A stretch of 64,000 nt of DNA, taken from the NCBI RefSeq assembly GCF_004000865.1, contig NZ_BIMB01000010.1, positions 1 through 64,000 on the forward strand. Reading direction: 5' to 3'. How positions within the stretch are numbered: position 1 is the first letter of the stretch; each line of letters starts with the position of its first letter. Under the pieces are notes generated by a model. The model was not told the origin of the DNA. It saw only the letters and a list, made by a program, of their open reading frames with translations, and searched no databases. Origin of the DNA: Paenibacillus elgii NBRC 100335 (GTDB taxonomy: Bacteria > Bacillota > Bacilli > Paenibacillales > NBRC-103111). The position numbers were made by a program, and so were the translations under genes. Positions 1-9,654 of this stretch are shown here, one piece after another.

Positions 1-1
1 C

Positions 2-523
2 GCCATTAGCGCAGGTGGTGGGAGTGTTCAATGGTTTACGAATTGGCCGCAAGTGCATGAACCCGCCAGAGATGCATTCAAAGACATTACCGATGCAGAG
101 CGTAAAAAGATGATGCTGGACATTTACAAAGACGACCAGCCTATGATCCGGAAAATCATTGAGGGAGCGGACACGACGTTTCCATTTTTCCCATCCTACG
201 CTCTTCCCCGGCAGCCCTCCCATTGGCACAAGGGACCGATTGCTCTGGAGGATGCCATGGTTCTGGCAAAATGTTTGCGGGACATCCCTGACACGGAGCA
301 TGCCTTCTCCACTTACGAGCAGCTCAGGCGCGAGCGCACCGTCAAAATGTACGACGTGGGGCGGCGCGGCGATTCCGGCAAGCATGTAACGGGTTCGCTC
401 CAACAGTGGGTCCGGGATCTGACGACACCGCTATTCCTCAAGCTATTCGCGAATCCGAAGGCGTCCGACTGGATGTACTCGTATAGAGTCGATTGGGAGA
501 AGAACGTATCGGCGAGCCGGTAA
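2..523 (+). pseudogene. FAD-dependent monooxygenase, 3' part, FAD motif deleted
   Basis: The reading frame is open from base 2, so the gene begins upstream of the window. The text from TNWPQVHEP to the end matches the C-terminal half of class A flavin monooxygenases (PheA/TfdB-like aromatic hydroxylase fold), including the ALEDAMVLAKCLRDIP helix and the MYSYRVDWE tail. In this family WHKGP is followed by a strand and the GDAAH...GQG motif that binds FAD, then ALEDA. Here WHKGP runs straight into IALEDA, an apparent in-frame loss of about 20 residues. I infer a non-functional or altered enzyme. An intact copy elsewhere cannot be excluded. Confidence 0.6.
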
Positions 524-632
524 AAGAATGAATGCAAGTCACACTTGTCGGTGTCTGGGCTCTATTTTTGTGTATCCGCTTATAGTATAATTGTTAAAGA
601 TTGTTACAGTTGTAAACTAGGCGGGTGAAGCG

Positions 633-1955
633 ATGCAGGAAGAGACGCTGACCAAGCACGAGCAGATCATTCGATATATCGAGGAATTGAGCGTTGGGAC
701 GCACATCTCCGTCCGTAAAATTGCCCAGGCCCTCGAAGTCAGCGAGGGAACGGCCTACCGCGCGATGAAGGAAGCGGAAAGCCTGGGTTATGTCAGCACG
801 AAGGACCGTACGGGCACCGTGCGGGTGGAGAAAAAAGAGCCGCAGGCGATCGACAAGCTGACGTTCGCCGAAGTGGTCAACATTGTGGACGGCGAAGTCC
901 TCGGCGGCGCGAGCGGCCTTCATAAGTCTTTGAATAAATTCGTGATCGGGGCGATGCAGCTCGAAGCGATGAAACGCTATATCGAGCCGGGCAATCTGCT
1001 GATTGTCGGCAACCGCACCCAGGCGCATCTCTATGCGTTGGGACAGGGCGCCGGCATCCTCGTGACGGGCGGCTTCCAGACGCTGGACGAGGCCAAGGAG
1101 CTGGCCGACGAGCTTGAGCTGCCGATTATTAGCACCAGCTACGACACGTTTACCGTAGCGACGATGATCAACCGCGCGATTTACGACCAGCTGATCAAGA
1201 AAAAAATTATGCTCGTTCGCGACATTATCCGGACCGATACCCGGGTCTATTCGCTACGCGCCGAGGATACCGTCTCGGATATGCGCCATTGGATGGACGA
1301 AACCGGACATACCCGCTTCCCGGTCGTCGACGAACGGAACAAGCCGATCGGCATGGTGACGGCGAAGGATGTCGTCGGAGCCGAAGCGGGACAGCCGATT
1401 CACCAGCTCATGACGCTGGACCCGCTCACCGTGAGCGACCAGGCGCCCGTCGCCTCGGTCAGCCATACGATGGTGTGGGAGGGCATCGAGCTGCTGCCCG
1501 TAGTCGGCAAGGACGGAAAAATGGTCGGCGTGATCAGCCGGGACGATGTGCTCAAGGCGATGCAGTATTTGCAAACGCAGCCGCAGCACGGGGAAACCCT
1601 CGAGGATCAAATCTGGTCCGGGATGGAGAAGGTACGGGGCAAGGACGGCGAATTTTATTACCGGGGAACCGTTACCGCCCAAATGACCAATCCGGTCGGG
1701 ACGGTGTCGGAAGGCATTCTGACGACCCTGATGAGTCAGGTCGCGATCCGCACGATCCGGGAACAAAAAAGAGGCGATTTGATCGTAGACAGCTCCTCGA
1801 ATTATTTTTTGCTGCCGATTCCGATCGACAGCGTGATCGAATGCGTGCCGAACGTGCTGGAGATGAGCCGCAAGTACGGGAAGATCGAAGTGGACATTTT
1901 CTGCGACGGGAAACGCATGGCGAAGTCCACGTTTACTTGCCGTTTGACGGATTAG
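633..1955 (+). CDS. ytoI: YtoI-type HTH / DRTGG / tandem CBS / hotdog regulator
   Basis: 440-residue protein with the YtoI domain order: winged helix (about 1-65), DRTGG domain (about 75-190), two CBS domains (about 195-245 and 255-312) and a C-terminal hotdog (thioesterase-like) domain (about 320-440). CBS pairs usually bind adenine nucleotides and the DRTGG domain is found in phosphotransacetylases and sensors, so it is probably a cytoplasmic metabolite-sensing regulator; its ligand is not known. The ATG is preceded by GGGTGA at good spacing. Monocistronic, ending in the palindromic element that separates it from convergent etfA. Confidence 0.9.
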   Translation: MQEETLTKHEQIIRYIEELSVGTHISVRKIAQALEVSEGTAYRAMKEAESLGYVSTKDRTGTVRVEKKEPQAIDKLTFAEVVNIVDGEVLGGASGLHKSLNKFVIGAMQLEAMKRYIEPGNLLIVGNRTQAHLYALGQGAGILVTGGFQTLDEAKELADELELPIISTSYDTFTVATMINRAIYDQLIKKKIMLVRDIIRTDTRVYSLRAEDTVSDMRHWMDETGHTRFPVVDERNKPIGMVTAKDVVGAEAGQPIHQLMTLDPLTVSDQAPVASVSHTMVWEGIELLPVVGKDGKMVGVISRDDVLKAMQYLQTQPQHGETLEDQIWSGMEKVRGKDGEFYYRGTVTAQMTNPVGTVSEGILTTLMSQVAIRTIREQKRGDLIVDSSSNYFLLPIPIDSVIECVPNVLEMSRKYGKIEVDIFCDGKRMAKSTFTCRLTD

Positions 1956-1967
1956 ATTTGAAAAGGC

Positions 1968-2250
1968 AATCCCCTTGACCTTTTATAGGGTTAAGGGGAT
2001 TAAGCTTGTTGAGAAAGTGGTCAATTGAGTAATGGAGGTTACGAAGGGGCGGGGTATCCACTTCCGACCGCTCTTGTCATCGGGAAATTTGATTGGAAGC
2101 CGCTTAGCAGCGGACATTTCCCGATAACAAAGGCGGCCGCTATCGCTTCTCCAGTGGATACCCCACCTCCGTATGCATCTCTATTTTGTGAAAAAGTCCA
2201 CTTTCTCAACAGCCTGAAGCCCCTTGACCGTATTTCAGGTTAAGGGGCTT
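1968..2250. repeat. Nested palindromic element with two flanking terminator hairpins
   Basis: Two near-identical 13-bp hairpins (1968-2001 and 2217-2250, both with core CCCCTTGACC / GGTTAAGGGG) flank a larger inverted repeat. Its outer arms, 2008-2020 and 2198-2210, are perfect. Next come 2051-2062 with 2153-2164 (12 bp, perfect), then 2068-2088 with 2116-2136 (about 18 of 21 pairs), and a small hairpin at 2100-2113. The right hairpin is followed by a T run and can end ytoI transcription; as a palindrome it may also act on etfA. The inner structure looks like a non-coding repeat element or structured RNA, not a gene. Confidence 0.8.
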
Positions 2251-2293
2251 GCCTTTTTTTGGGTAGAGGCCCGGGGCTGGGCATGGCGGCGTT

Positions 2294-3271
2294 TTAAGCC
2301 AGCACTTTCTTGAACTCTTGGGTGAGCAGCGGGACGATCTCGAACAGATCGCCGACGATGCCGTAATCGGCGATTTTGAAGATCGGCGCTTCCGGATCTT
2401 TATTGATCGCGATAATGACGCGCGATTGGCTCATCCCGGCCAAGTGCTGAATGGCGCCGCTGATGCCGCAGGCGATATAGACCTCAGGCGTCACGACTTT
2501 GCCGGTCTGCCCGATCTGCAGCGCGTAGTCGCAGTAGCCTGCATCGCATGCGCCGCGGGAGGCGCCGATGGCGGCGTTCAGCGCTTCGGCCAGCGGCTCG
2601 AGCGTGCGGAACCCGTCTGCGCTCTTCACGCCCCGGCCGCCGGATATCACGATTTTCGCTTCCGTCAGATCAACTTTCCCGGACGCTTTGTGCACCACGT
2701 CCTTCACGACGGAACGCAGGTCGGCAGCGGGGGAGAAAGGAGTGGTTGCCATTTCCGCTTGCGAGCCGGAGAGCTTCTCGGCGGCAGGCACGTTATTCGG
2801 CCGGATGGTGATCACCATCGGGCTTTGGGTAAACCGCTTCTTCTCGAACGCTTTGCCTGCGTAAAGCGGACGCGTGAAGGACAGGCCGACGCCCGTCTTC
2901 TCCAGCGCGATGACGTCGGATACTTGCCCCGCTTGCAGGTGCGCGGCGATTTTGGGCGCCAAGTCGCGGCCGATCGCAGTATGGCCGAACAGAACGGCGT
3001 GCGGATTCGCCGTATCAAGAATGCCCTTCAATGCGGAGAAATACGTCTCCGGATTATAGTGAGCGAGCTCCGCATGGTCGACGGACACGACTTGATCGAC
3101 GCCGTAGCCGGACAGCTCCTGGGCGAACGCGGACAGTCCGTGGCCGAGAAGCGCCGCTACGATCCGGTCGCCGTCGTCTTTGACCAGCCGTGCCGCTTGA
3201 ATCGTTTCGAAGGTAACTTGACGGAGCTTGCCGCCCCGGATTTCCGCAAAGATCACATAGGTTTTGCTCAT
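2294..3271 (-). CDS. etfA: Electron transfer flavoprotein alpha subunit
   Basis: 325 residues, the usual EtfA length. The C-terminal FAD domain is evident: SGGRGVKS near residue 208, then [19 protein letters not shown] and the HLAGM segment that wrap the FAD. EtfA pairs with EtfB to accept electrons from acyl-CoA dehydrogenase (FadE, same locus) and pass them to a membrane quinone reductase, here probably FadF. It lies 21 nt downstream of etfB and is the last gene of fadR-etfB-etfA. The stop faces the ytoI-side palindrome. Confidence 0.96.
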   Translation of the reverse strand: MSKTYVIFAEIRGGKLRQVTFETIQAARLVKDDGDRIVAALLGHGLSAFAQELSGYGVDQVVSVDHAELAHYNPETYFSALKGILDTANPHAVLFGHTAIGRDLAPKIAAHLQAGQVSDVIALEKTGVGLSFTRPLYAGKAFEKKRFTQSPMVITIRPNNVPAAEKLSGSQAEMATTPFSPAADLRSVVKDVVHKASGKVDLTEAKIVISGGRGVKSADGFRTLEPLAEALNAAIGASRGACDAGYCDYALQIGQTGKVVTPEVYIACGISGAIQHLAGMSQSRVIIAINKDPEAPIFKIADYGIVGDLFEIVPLLTQEFKKVLA

Positions 3272-3292
3272 ATCGATTCCCTCCCTTTGGCA

Positions 3293-4060
3293 TTAAAGCG
3301 CTTTGGCTTCCGTACGAAGCAGATGAACGAGCTGCGAGACTTGCTGCTGCGGATCGCCCTGCAGCACTTGTCCCGCTTTGCGCTCCGGCGGGAGCGAGAG
3401 GGTGTCGCGCACCGTTTTCGGGGCGATATCCGCTTCGGTTAAGCCCAAGTCATCCAGCGTCAGCTGCTGGAACGGCTTTTTCTTCGCTTTCATGATGCCG
3501 GGCAAGGAAGGATAGCGGGGCTCGTTCAAGCCTTGCTGCGCCGTGAACAGGGCCGGCAGCGCGACCTCCAGCGTCTCGGTGTCCCCTTCGGCGTCGCGCT
3601 GCGCCGTCGCTTGGCTGCCACTCAACTCCAGCTTTACGATGGACGATACGTGCGGGATGTTCAGCAGGTGGGCGACACGGATCGCGACCTGTCCTGCGCC
3701 GTGATCGACGGAGAAATTGCCGCCGAGCACGAGATCGTACGATTGCTTCCCGAGGTAAGCGGCAAGCACTTTGGATACGGCGTACTCGTCGCCGGAGATG
3801 CGCTCGTCCGAGATCAACACGGCTTCGTCCGCGCCCATCGCCAGCGCGGTGCGCAGCGCTTCGGCGCAGCGCTCCGGGCCGATCGAGACGACGACAATAT
3901 TGCCGCCGTGCTCTTCCTTCAGCCGAATTGCTTCCTCTACGGCATATTCGTCGTACGGATTGATGACGAATTTCGCCCCGTCCTCCGATACTTCTCCGTC
4001 ACGGATGACGATTTTCTCCTCCGTATCGAACGTTTGCTTCATCAGTACATAAATGTTCAT
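3293..4060 (-). CDS. etfB: Electron transfer flavoprotein beta subunit
   Basis: 255 residues from the ATG of MNIYVLMKQTFDTE. This start is preferred over an upstream TTG because GGGAGGAG lies 8-10 nt before it. The family signatures are present: KQTFDTE at the N-terminus, NPYDEYAVEEA, and the AMP-binding region around VVSIGPERCAEALRTALAMGAD. It forms the EtfAB heterodimer in beta-oxidation. The gene starts 45 nt after the fadR stop on the same strand, so FadR probably controls it by controlling its own promoter. Confidence 0.95.
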   Translation of the reverse strand: MNIYVLMKQTFDTEEKIVIRDGEVSEDGAKFVINPYDEYAVEEAIRLKEEHGGNIVVVSIGPERCAEALRTALAMGADEAVLISDERISGDEYAVSKVLAAYLGKQSYDLVLGGNFSVDHGAGQVAIRVAHLLNIPHVSSIVKLELSGSQATAQRDAEGDTETLEVALPALFTAQQGLNEPRYPSLPGIMKAKKKPFQQLTLDDLGLTEADIAPKTVRDTLSLPPERKAGQVLQGDPQQQVSQLVHLLRTEAKAL

Positions 4061-4105
4061 AAGTCCAATGCTCCTCCCATACAAAATAAAGACAATAATA
4101 ACGTA

Positions 4106-4690
4106 TTAAGCCTTCAACCCTTGTATGAAAAACTCTACGGTTTTCTCGACCTGCGCCGCGAGCGAATATTTGCGGCCGGCGATCAACCATGAAGTGACTA
4201 CCTCGTCCATAGAGCCGAACACGAGCAGGCGCGTCAGCTTGACGTCCAGGTTAGCCCGGAAGATGCCTTCTTCAATGCCTTGGTGCAGCACCTTTTCGAT
4301 CAGCTCGATATACGTCTTGACGACAAGGCCGATTTCCTTGCGCAGCTCCAGCGAGCTTTGGCGCAGCTCGATTTGGGTGACGAACGCCAGATCGACGTTT
4401 TGCTCCAGCATCGTGTAGTGGATCTCGCAAATTTTGCGGAGCGCTTCGTCTGCGGAGTCCGTCTCGTTAATGCTGCTGTGAAATTGACCGACCAAGTCGC
4501 CCAATTTTTTTTGGAAGAGAGAAATAAGAATGTCTTCCTTGTTTTTAAAATATAAATAGATCGTTCCGTCTGCTACGCCGGCTTCCTTGGCAATCCGGGA
4601 AACCTGCGCGTTGTGATAGCCGTTTTCGGCGATGACTTTCAGCGCCGCATCCAGTATCAAATTGTACTTATCCATTTTTTTGCTTGCCAT
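4106..4690 (-). CDS. fadR: TetR-family fatty-acid degradation repressor FadR
   Basis: 194 residues, the length of Bacillus FadR. The N-terminal TetR helix-turn-helix (about 10-55, ending in GTIYLYFKNKEDIL) is followed by an all-helical ligand domain. Known FadR represses beta-oxidation genes and is released by long-chain acyl-CoA. A FadR-type palindrome lies between this gene's promoter and ATG, so it should repress itself, the etf genes after it, and divergent fadF. The surrounding genes fit the Bacillus FadR regulon very well. Confidence 0.93.
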   Translation of the reverse strand: MASKKMDKYNLILDAALKVIAENGYHNAQVSRIAKEAGVADGTIYLYFKNKEDILISLFQKKLGDLVGQFHSSINETDSADEALRKICEIHYTMLEQNVDLAFVTQIELRQSSLELRKEIGLVVKTYIELIEKVLHQGIEEGIFRANLDVKLTRLLVFGSMDEVVTSWLIAGRKYSLAAQVEKTVEFFIQGLKA

Positions 4691-4724
4691 CCAATCACCA
4701 CCATGTTATTATTCAGTCAGAAAC

Positions 4725-4742
4725 TGAATGAGCATTCATTCA
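4725..4742. promoter_or_regulatory. FadR operator
   Basis: TGAATGAGCATTCATTCA: two perfect 7-bp arms around a 4-bp centre, identical in form to the known Bacillus FadR site TGAATGA-N4-TCATTCA. It lies 35-52 nt upstream of the fadR ATG, between the predicted fadR promoter and its start, and about 140 nt upstream of fadF. Confidence 0.9.
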
Positions 4743-4752
4743 TTTCAATTTC

Positions 4753-4781
4753 ATCTTATGAGAAACGCTGCTACTTGTCAA
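4753..4781 (-). promoter_or_regulatory. Sigma-A promoter of fadR-etfB-etfA
   Basis: On the minus strand TTGACA (4776-4781), 17-nt spacer, TAAGAT (4753-4758). The FadR operator starts about 11 nt after the -10 box, overlapping the expected transcription start, which fits repression by blocking RNA polymerase. Confidence 0.7.
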
Positions 4782-4883
4782 TGTGTTTTGCTCATAAGAT
4801 TTTTATGGGGGCCTAATGTTATCGCTTTCAAACAAGCCTGCCACAGCTTGGACCTAATCGGACGGAAAGGATGGATGTAACAA

Positions 4884-7067
4884 ATGATGTGGCTCATCGT
4901 GAATCTGCTCGCCTTTCTTGCTGTAACAGCATACGCAATCCGCCTGTTTTGGAAAGCCGTGTCTCACCGCTACGCATACATGAAGCTCGGACAGCCCATA
5001 GACTTCCGGCAGCAGGGCAAGGAGCGGCTGGGCGAGTTTATGGCCGAGATCTTCGGCCAGAAGAAGCTGCTGAAGGACAAAAAAAGCGGAATCATGCACG
5101 TCGTTATTTTTTACGGCTTCATCATCCTGCAGTTCGGCGCCTTGGATCTGATCGTGAAGGGGCTAAGGGGAGGAGAGAGCTTATCGTTCCCCGGGTACGC
5201 CGTCTTCGGCCTGCTGCAGGAAATTACAGTATTCTCGATCCTCGTGGCGATGGGGTACGCGGTCTACCGCCGCTATGTGGAGAACCTGCCCCGCCTGAAA
5301 AAAGGCTGGAAGCCGAGCATCGTCGTCTTCTTTATTTTCGGCTTGATGCTGTCCGTGCTGCTGTCGCTCGCTTTTGAACGACTCTGGCTTGGCTCGCATA
5401 CAAGCGCAGCCTACGCTCCGATCTCCTCTGCGATTGCGGCGGCGTTCGAAGGCATATCCGGCCAGACGGCGGCGGTGCTGTTCTATGTATGCTGGTGGCT
5501 TCACCTGCTGATCCTGCTCGCCTTTCTCGTGTACGTGCCGCAATCGAAGCATTTTCACATTTTGACCGCGCCTATCAATATATGGTTCCGCCGCAAGGAG
5601 CCGGTCGGACGGCTGAAAAAGCTGGATCTGGAAGACGAAGAAGCCGAGTCGTTCGGCGTCGGCAAGATCGAGGATTTTACGCAAAAGCAGATGCTCGATT
5701 TCTATGCCTGCGTCGAATGCGGACGCTGCACAAACGCTTGCCCGGCCTCGAACACCGGCAAGACGCTGTCGCCGATGCATCTGATCGTCAAGCTTCGCGA
5801 CCATCTGACGGAAAAAGGCACCGCGGTGACGTCCAAATCCCCGTGGGTGCCGGAGTTCGCGTTCTCCGCTGCGGGCGCCCATTCGATGGAGGCGGCGGCC
5901 GAGCCGGGCGTCCGGTGGGAGACCGAAGGGATCACCGACATTCGTCCGACGCTGGCATGGCAGCAGAACGCATGGAAGATGCGGGAGAAGCCCGCAGAGG
6001 AAGCCGAGCTGATCGGCGATGTGATGACGGAGGACGAGATCTGGTCCTGTACGACGTGCCGCAACTGCGAAGACCAATGTCCGGTCGGCAACGAGCATGT
6101 GGACAAAATTATCGATCTGCGCCGGCATCTCGTCCTGATGCAGGGCAGCATGCCGCATGAGGGCCAGCGTGCGATGCAAAATATCGAGCGGCAGGGCAAC
6201 CCGTGGGGACTCAGCCGCAGCGACCGGGTGAAGTGGACCGGCGAGATCGACGGTATCGCGGTGCCGACGGTCAAGGAAAATCCGGATTTCGAGTATTTGT
6301 TCTTCGTCGGCTCGATGGGGTCTTATGATCTGCGCAGCCGCAAAGTATCGCGGGCGTTTGTTCGGCTGCTTCACGAGGCCGGTGTCAGCTTCGCGATTCT
6401 CGGCAACGAGGAGAAAAATTCCGGCGACACGCCGCGCAGGCTCGGCAACGAAATGTTGTTCCAGCAGCTGTGCGCGGAAAATATCGCCGTTTTCGAGAAA
6501 TATGGCGTCAAAAAAATCGTCACCGCTTGTCCGCATACGTACAACACGCTCAAAAACGAGTACCCGGACTTCGGGCTGGAGGGCGTGGAGGTGCTTCACC
6601 ATACGGAGCTGCTGGACCGGCTCATCCGGTCGGGCAAGCTGACGCCGCGCCATGCGGTAAACGAGCGGATCACGTATCACGATTCGTGTTATCTGGGTCG
6701 CTACAACAACGTTTACGAGCAGCCCCGCAACGTGCTGCGCGCGATCCCAGGCGTCGAGCTCGTCGAGATGGAGCGCACCCGTGAGAACGGGATGTGCTGC
6801 GGAGCGGGCGGCGGCATGATGTGGATGGAAGAAACGTCGGGCAAGCGCGTCAATCTGGCGCGGACCGAGCAGGCGCTCGAAACGAACCCGACGGTCATCA
6901 GCAGCGCGTGCCCGTACTGCCTGACGATGATGGAGGACGGCACGAAGATGAAGGAAGCGGAAGACCGCGTCAAGGCGAGAGATATCGCCGAAATACTGGA
7001 GCAATCCGTATTCGGCGAATCCCATATACAACCGGCGAACGATGCAATCGGTGTGGGCGGATCGTAA
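4884..7067 (+). CDS. fadF: Membrane iron-sulfur ETF:quinone oxidoreductase FadF
   Basis: 727 residues. The first 225 residues hold about five to six membrane helices of the NarI/heterodisulfide-reductase type. Two 4Fe-4S motifs follow, CVECGRCTNACP (about 275) and CTTCRNCEDQCP (about 389), then two cysteine-rich CCG domains with CGAGGGMMW (about 640) and CPYCLTMMEDG (about 677). This is the layout of Bacillus FadF (YwjF), which lies beside etf genes and probably passes beta-oxidation electrons from EtfAB to the quinone pool. Divergent from fadR across the FadR box; fadN follows 167 nt downstream. Confidence 0.9.
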   Translation: MMWLIVNLLAFLAVTAYAIRLFWKAVSHRYAYMKLGQPIDFRQQGKERLGEFMAEIFGQKKLLKDKKSGIMHVVIFYGFIILQFGALDLIVKGLRGGESLSFPGYAVFGLLQEITVFSILVAMGYAVYRRYVENLPRLKKGWKPSIVVFFIFGLMLSVLLSLAFERLWLGSHTSAAYAPISSAIAAAFEGISGQTAAVLFYVCWWLHLLILLAFLVYVPQSKHFHILTAPINIWFRRKEPVGRLKKLDLEDEEAESFGVGKIEDFTQKQMLDFYACVECGRCTNACPASNTGKTLSPMHLIVKLRDHLTEKGTAVTSKSPWVPEFAFSAAGAHSMEAAAEPGVRWETEGITDIRPTLAWQQNAWKMREKPAEEAELIGDVMTEDEIWSCTTCRNCEDQCPVGNEHVDKIIDLRRHLVLMQGSMPHEGQRAMQNIERQGNPWGLSRSDRVKWTGEIDGIAVPTVKENPDFEYLFFVGSMGSYDLRSRKVSRAFVRLLHEAGVSFAILGNEEKNSGDTPRRLGNEMLFQQLCAENIAVFEKYGVKKIVTACPHTYNTLKNEYPDFGLEGVEVLHHTELLDRLIRSGKLTPRHAVNERITYHDSCYLGRYNNVYEQPRNVLRAIPGVELVEMERTRENGMCCGAGGGMMWMEETSGKRVNLARTEQALETNPTVISSACPYCLTMMEDGTKMKEAEDRVKARDIAEILEQSVFGESHIQPANDAIGVGGS

Positions 7068-7234
7068 GACCGGTCCCGCCGCCTCCGCGAGGCGAATGCT
7101 TGGTGGGGGCCGGCGGGCGCCGATAGGAGCAATGAGATTCGCTTGCCCGGCTGCAAGACGCCGCCGAATGCTTTTTACTCACACATTGGTTTAAGCAATT
7201 TATATCAAAAACGTATTGGGAGGTAAGCAATATC

Positions 7235-9631
7235 ATGATGAGATCGATACGCAAAGCAGCCGTCATCGGGTCGGGTGTCATGGGCTCCGGCATTGCCGCC
7301 CATCTGGCGAACGCTGGAATTCCCTGCCTGTTGCTCGACATCGTTCCGAAGCAGCTGACGGAAGAGGAAGCGGCCAAAGGGCTCACCTTGGAGCATCCTG
7401 CCGTGCGCAGCCGATTGGCTGTTCAAGCGATAGCCAAGCTGAAAAAGACAAAGCCTGCGCCGCTGTACGACGATACTTTCGCGGGGCGCATCACGCCGGG
7501 CAATCTGGAGGATCATTTGGCGCAAATTGCGGACGTCGACTGGGTCATCGAAGTGATCGTCGAAAATTTGGACGCCAAAAAGCAGCTTCTTAGCAAGATT
7601 GAAGCGCACTGGAAAGAAGGCACCGTCGTCAGCTCGAATACGTCCGGCATTTCGATCAATGCGATGTCCGCCGATTGCGGCGAAGCGTTCAAGCGCCATT
7701 TTCTCGGCACGCACTTTTTCAATCCTCCGCGTTATATGAAGCTGCTTGAGGTGATTCCGGGCGAGCATACCGATCCGGCGATCGTCAGCGGCATGAAGCA
7801 ATTCTGCGAAAACCGTCTTGGCAAAGGCGTCGTACTGGCTAAAGATACGCCGAACTTCATCGCCAACCGCATCGGCACGTATGGACTGCTCGTCACCCTG
7901 CAGGAAATGCAGGAGAAGGGGTACCGCGTCGAAGAGGTGGACGCCGTGACGGGTCCGGCGCTCGGCCGCCCGAAAAGCGCAACGTTCCGCACGCTCGATC
8001 TGGTCGGACTCGACACGTTCGTGCATGTGGCGAATAACGTATACGAGAACGTCTCGGACGAAGCCGAGAAGGCCGTGTTTGCCGAATCGCCCGTGCTGCG
8101 CGGTATGGTGGATAAAGGCTGGCTCGGCGAGAAGTCGGGACAAGGCTTTTATTTGAAGAAAAAAGGGCCGAACGGCACCGAAATTTTGTCGCTCGACTTC
8201 TCGACCATGGACTATGCGCCGCAGAAAAAAGCAGCCTCCGCCTCGCTGGAAGCGGCGAAACTGGCGAAGGGCGCGCGGGAGAAGACGAAGGCGCTGCTTG
8301 GAGCTGGCGACCGTTACTCTGAGCTGGCGTGGAACATTTTGAAGAAGGTGCTCGTCTACTCGGCCGCCAAGCTCGGCGAAATTGCCGATTCGATCCGCGA
8401 AATCGACGAAGCGATGAAATGGGGCTTCGGCTGGGAGCTCGGCCCGTTCGAAACATGGGACGCCATTGGACTAGTCCGGTCGGTCGAGCGGATGGAAGCG
8501 GAAGGCACTTCCGTTCCCGGCTGGGTGAAGGAATGGATCGCGCAGGGCAATACGTCGTTCTACAAGAAGCAGGACGGCGCGACGTTCTACGTGCACGGCG
8601 GGCAGTATAAGGCGCTGGAAGCGGCACCGGAGGTCATCTCGCTGCGCAGCCTGAAGGAGCAGAACCGCGTCGTGAAATCCAACAGCGGCGCGAGCCTCAT
8701 CGATCTTGGCGACGGGGTTGCGTGCCTCGAGTTCCATTCGCCGAACAATGCGATCGGGGCGGACATCCTGACGATGATCCAGCAAAGCCTGGACGAAGTG
8801 CGAAGCAACTACGATGGGCTCGTCATCGCCAACCAGGGGCGGAACTTCTGCGTGGGCGCGAATCTGATGATTTTGCTCATGGAAGCGCAGGACGAGGAAT
8901 GGGACGAAATCGACAGCATCATTCGCTTGTTCCAGAACACGATGTACAAAGTCAAGCGATTCGAAAAACCGGTCGTGGCGGCGCCGCACCGGATGGCGCT
9001 TGGCGGCGGCGTGGAGGCGTGCATGCCGGCGGATCAGATCATCGCTGCGGCAGAGACGTACTTCGGCTTGGTGGAGGTCGGCGTCGGCTTGATCCCGGCC
9101 GGGGGCGGCTGCAAGGAGATGGCGCTTCGCGCGAGCCAGCATGCCGCGCATCCGGATGCCGATCTGCAGCCGTACTTGAACCAGGCGTTCGAGACGATCG
9201 GCACGGCGAAGGTATCGGCCAGCGGTAACGATGCGTTCAAGCTGGGGCTGTTCCAGCCGACGGACCGGATCGTCATCAATCAGGACCACTTGATTCACGA
9301 AGCGAAGCAGTCCGTGCTGCGCATGGTGCAAGGTGGCTACGAGCCGATTCGCGAAGAAAAAATTCGCGTCGCCGGAGCCGAAGGCAAAGCGGTGATGCAG
9401 CTCGGCGCTTATTCGATGCGGCAGAGCGGCTATATCAGCGATCATGATGTGAAGATTGCCAATAAGCTGGCGCACGTGCTGGCCGGCGGCGATGTGCCTG
9501 CAGGCTCGCTGGTGACGGAGCAGTATATGCTTGATCTGGAGCGCGAGGCGTTCCTGAGCTTGTGCGGCGAGCCGAAAACGCAGCAGCGCATGCAGCACAT
9601 GCTGTCCAAAGGCAAAGCGCTGCGCAATTAA
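7235..9631 (+). CDS. fadN: 3-hydroxyacyl-CoA dehydrogenase / enoyl-CoA hydratase FadN
   Basis: 798 residues, close to Bacillus FadN. The N-terminal Rossmann fold has [10 protein letters not shown] (about 13-22) for NAD binding, followed by two C-terminal 3HCDH domains. The last third is a crotonase-type hydratase domain with NFCVGANL (about 535). It performs the hydration and second oxidation steps of beta-oxidation. The start is preceded by GGGAGG, 11 nt away. Downstream fadA begins 23 nt after the stop, so fadNAE form an operon as in Bacillus. Confidence 0.95.
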   Translation: MMRSIRKAAVIGSGVMGSGIAAHLANAGIPCLLLDIVPKQLTEEEAAKGLTLEHPAVRSRLAVQAIAKLKKTKPAPLYDDTFAGRITPGNLEDHLAQIADVDWVIEVIVENLDAKKQLLSKIEAHWKEGTVVSSNTSGISINAMSADCGEAFKRHFLGTHFFNPPRYMKLLEVIPGEHTDPAIVSGMKQFCENRLGKGVVLAKDTPNFIANRIGTYGLLVTLQEMQEKGYRVEEVDAVTGPALGRPKSATFRTLDLVGLDTFVHVANNVYENVSDEAEKAVFAESPVLRGMVDKGWLGEKSGQGFYLKKKGPNGTEILSLDFSTMDYAPQKKAASASLEAAKLAKGAREKTKALLGAGDRYSELAWNILKKVLVYSAAKLGEIADSIREIDEAMKWGFGWELGPFETWDAIGLVRSVERMEAEGTSVPGWVKEWIAQGNTSFYKKQDGATFYVHGGQYKALEAAPEVISLRSLKEQNRVVKSNSGASLIDLGDGVACLEFHSPNNAIGADILTMIQQSLDEVRSNYDGLVIANQGRNFCVGANLMILLMEAQDEEWDEIDSIIRLFQNTMYKVKRFEKPVVAAPHRMALGGGVEACMPADQIIAAAETYFGLVEVGVGLIPAGGGCKEMALRASQHAAHPDADLQPYLNQAFETIGTAKVSASGNDAFKLGLFQPTDRIVINQDHLIHEAKQSVLRMVQGGYEPIREEKIRVAGAEGKAVMQLGAYSMRQSGYISDHDVKIANKLAHVLAGGDVPAGSLVTEQYMLDLEREAFLSLCGEPKTQQRMQHMLSKGKALRN

Positions 9632-9654
9632 TAATTCCGGGAGAGGTGAAACCC

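Noticed and set aside
5181-7031. Minus-strand frame of 616 codons opposite fadF
   Set aside because: Arg/His/Ala-rich text without domains; it mirrors fadF, whose motifs are intact. GC-rich genes leave the opposite strand open.
8471-9598. Minus-strand frame opposite fadN
   Set aside because: Shadow of fadN; no motifs.
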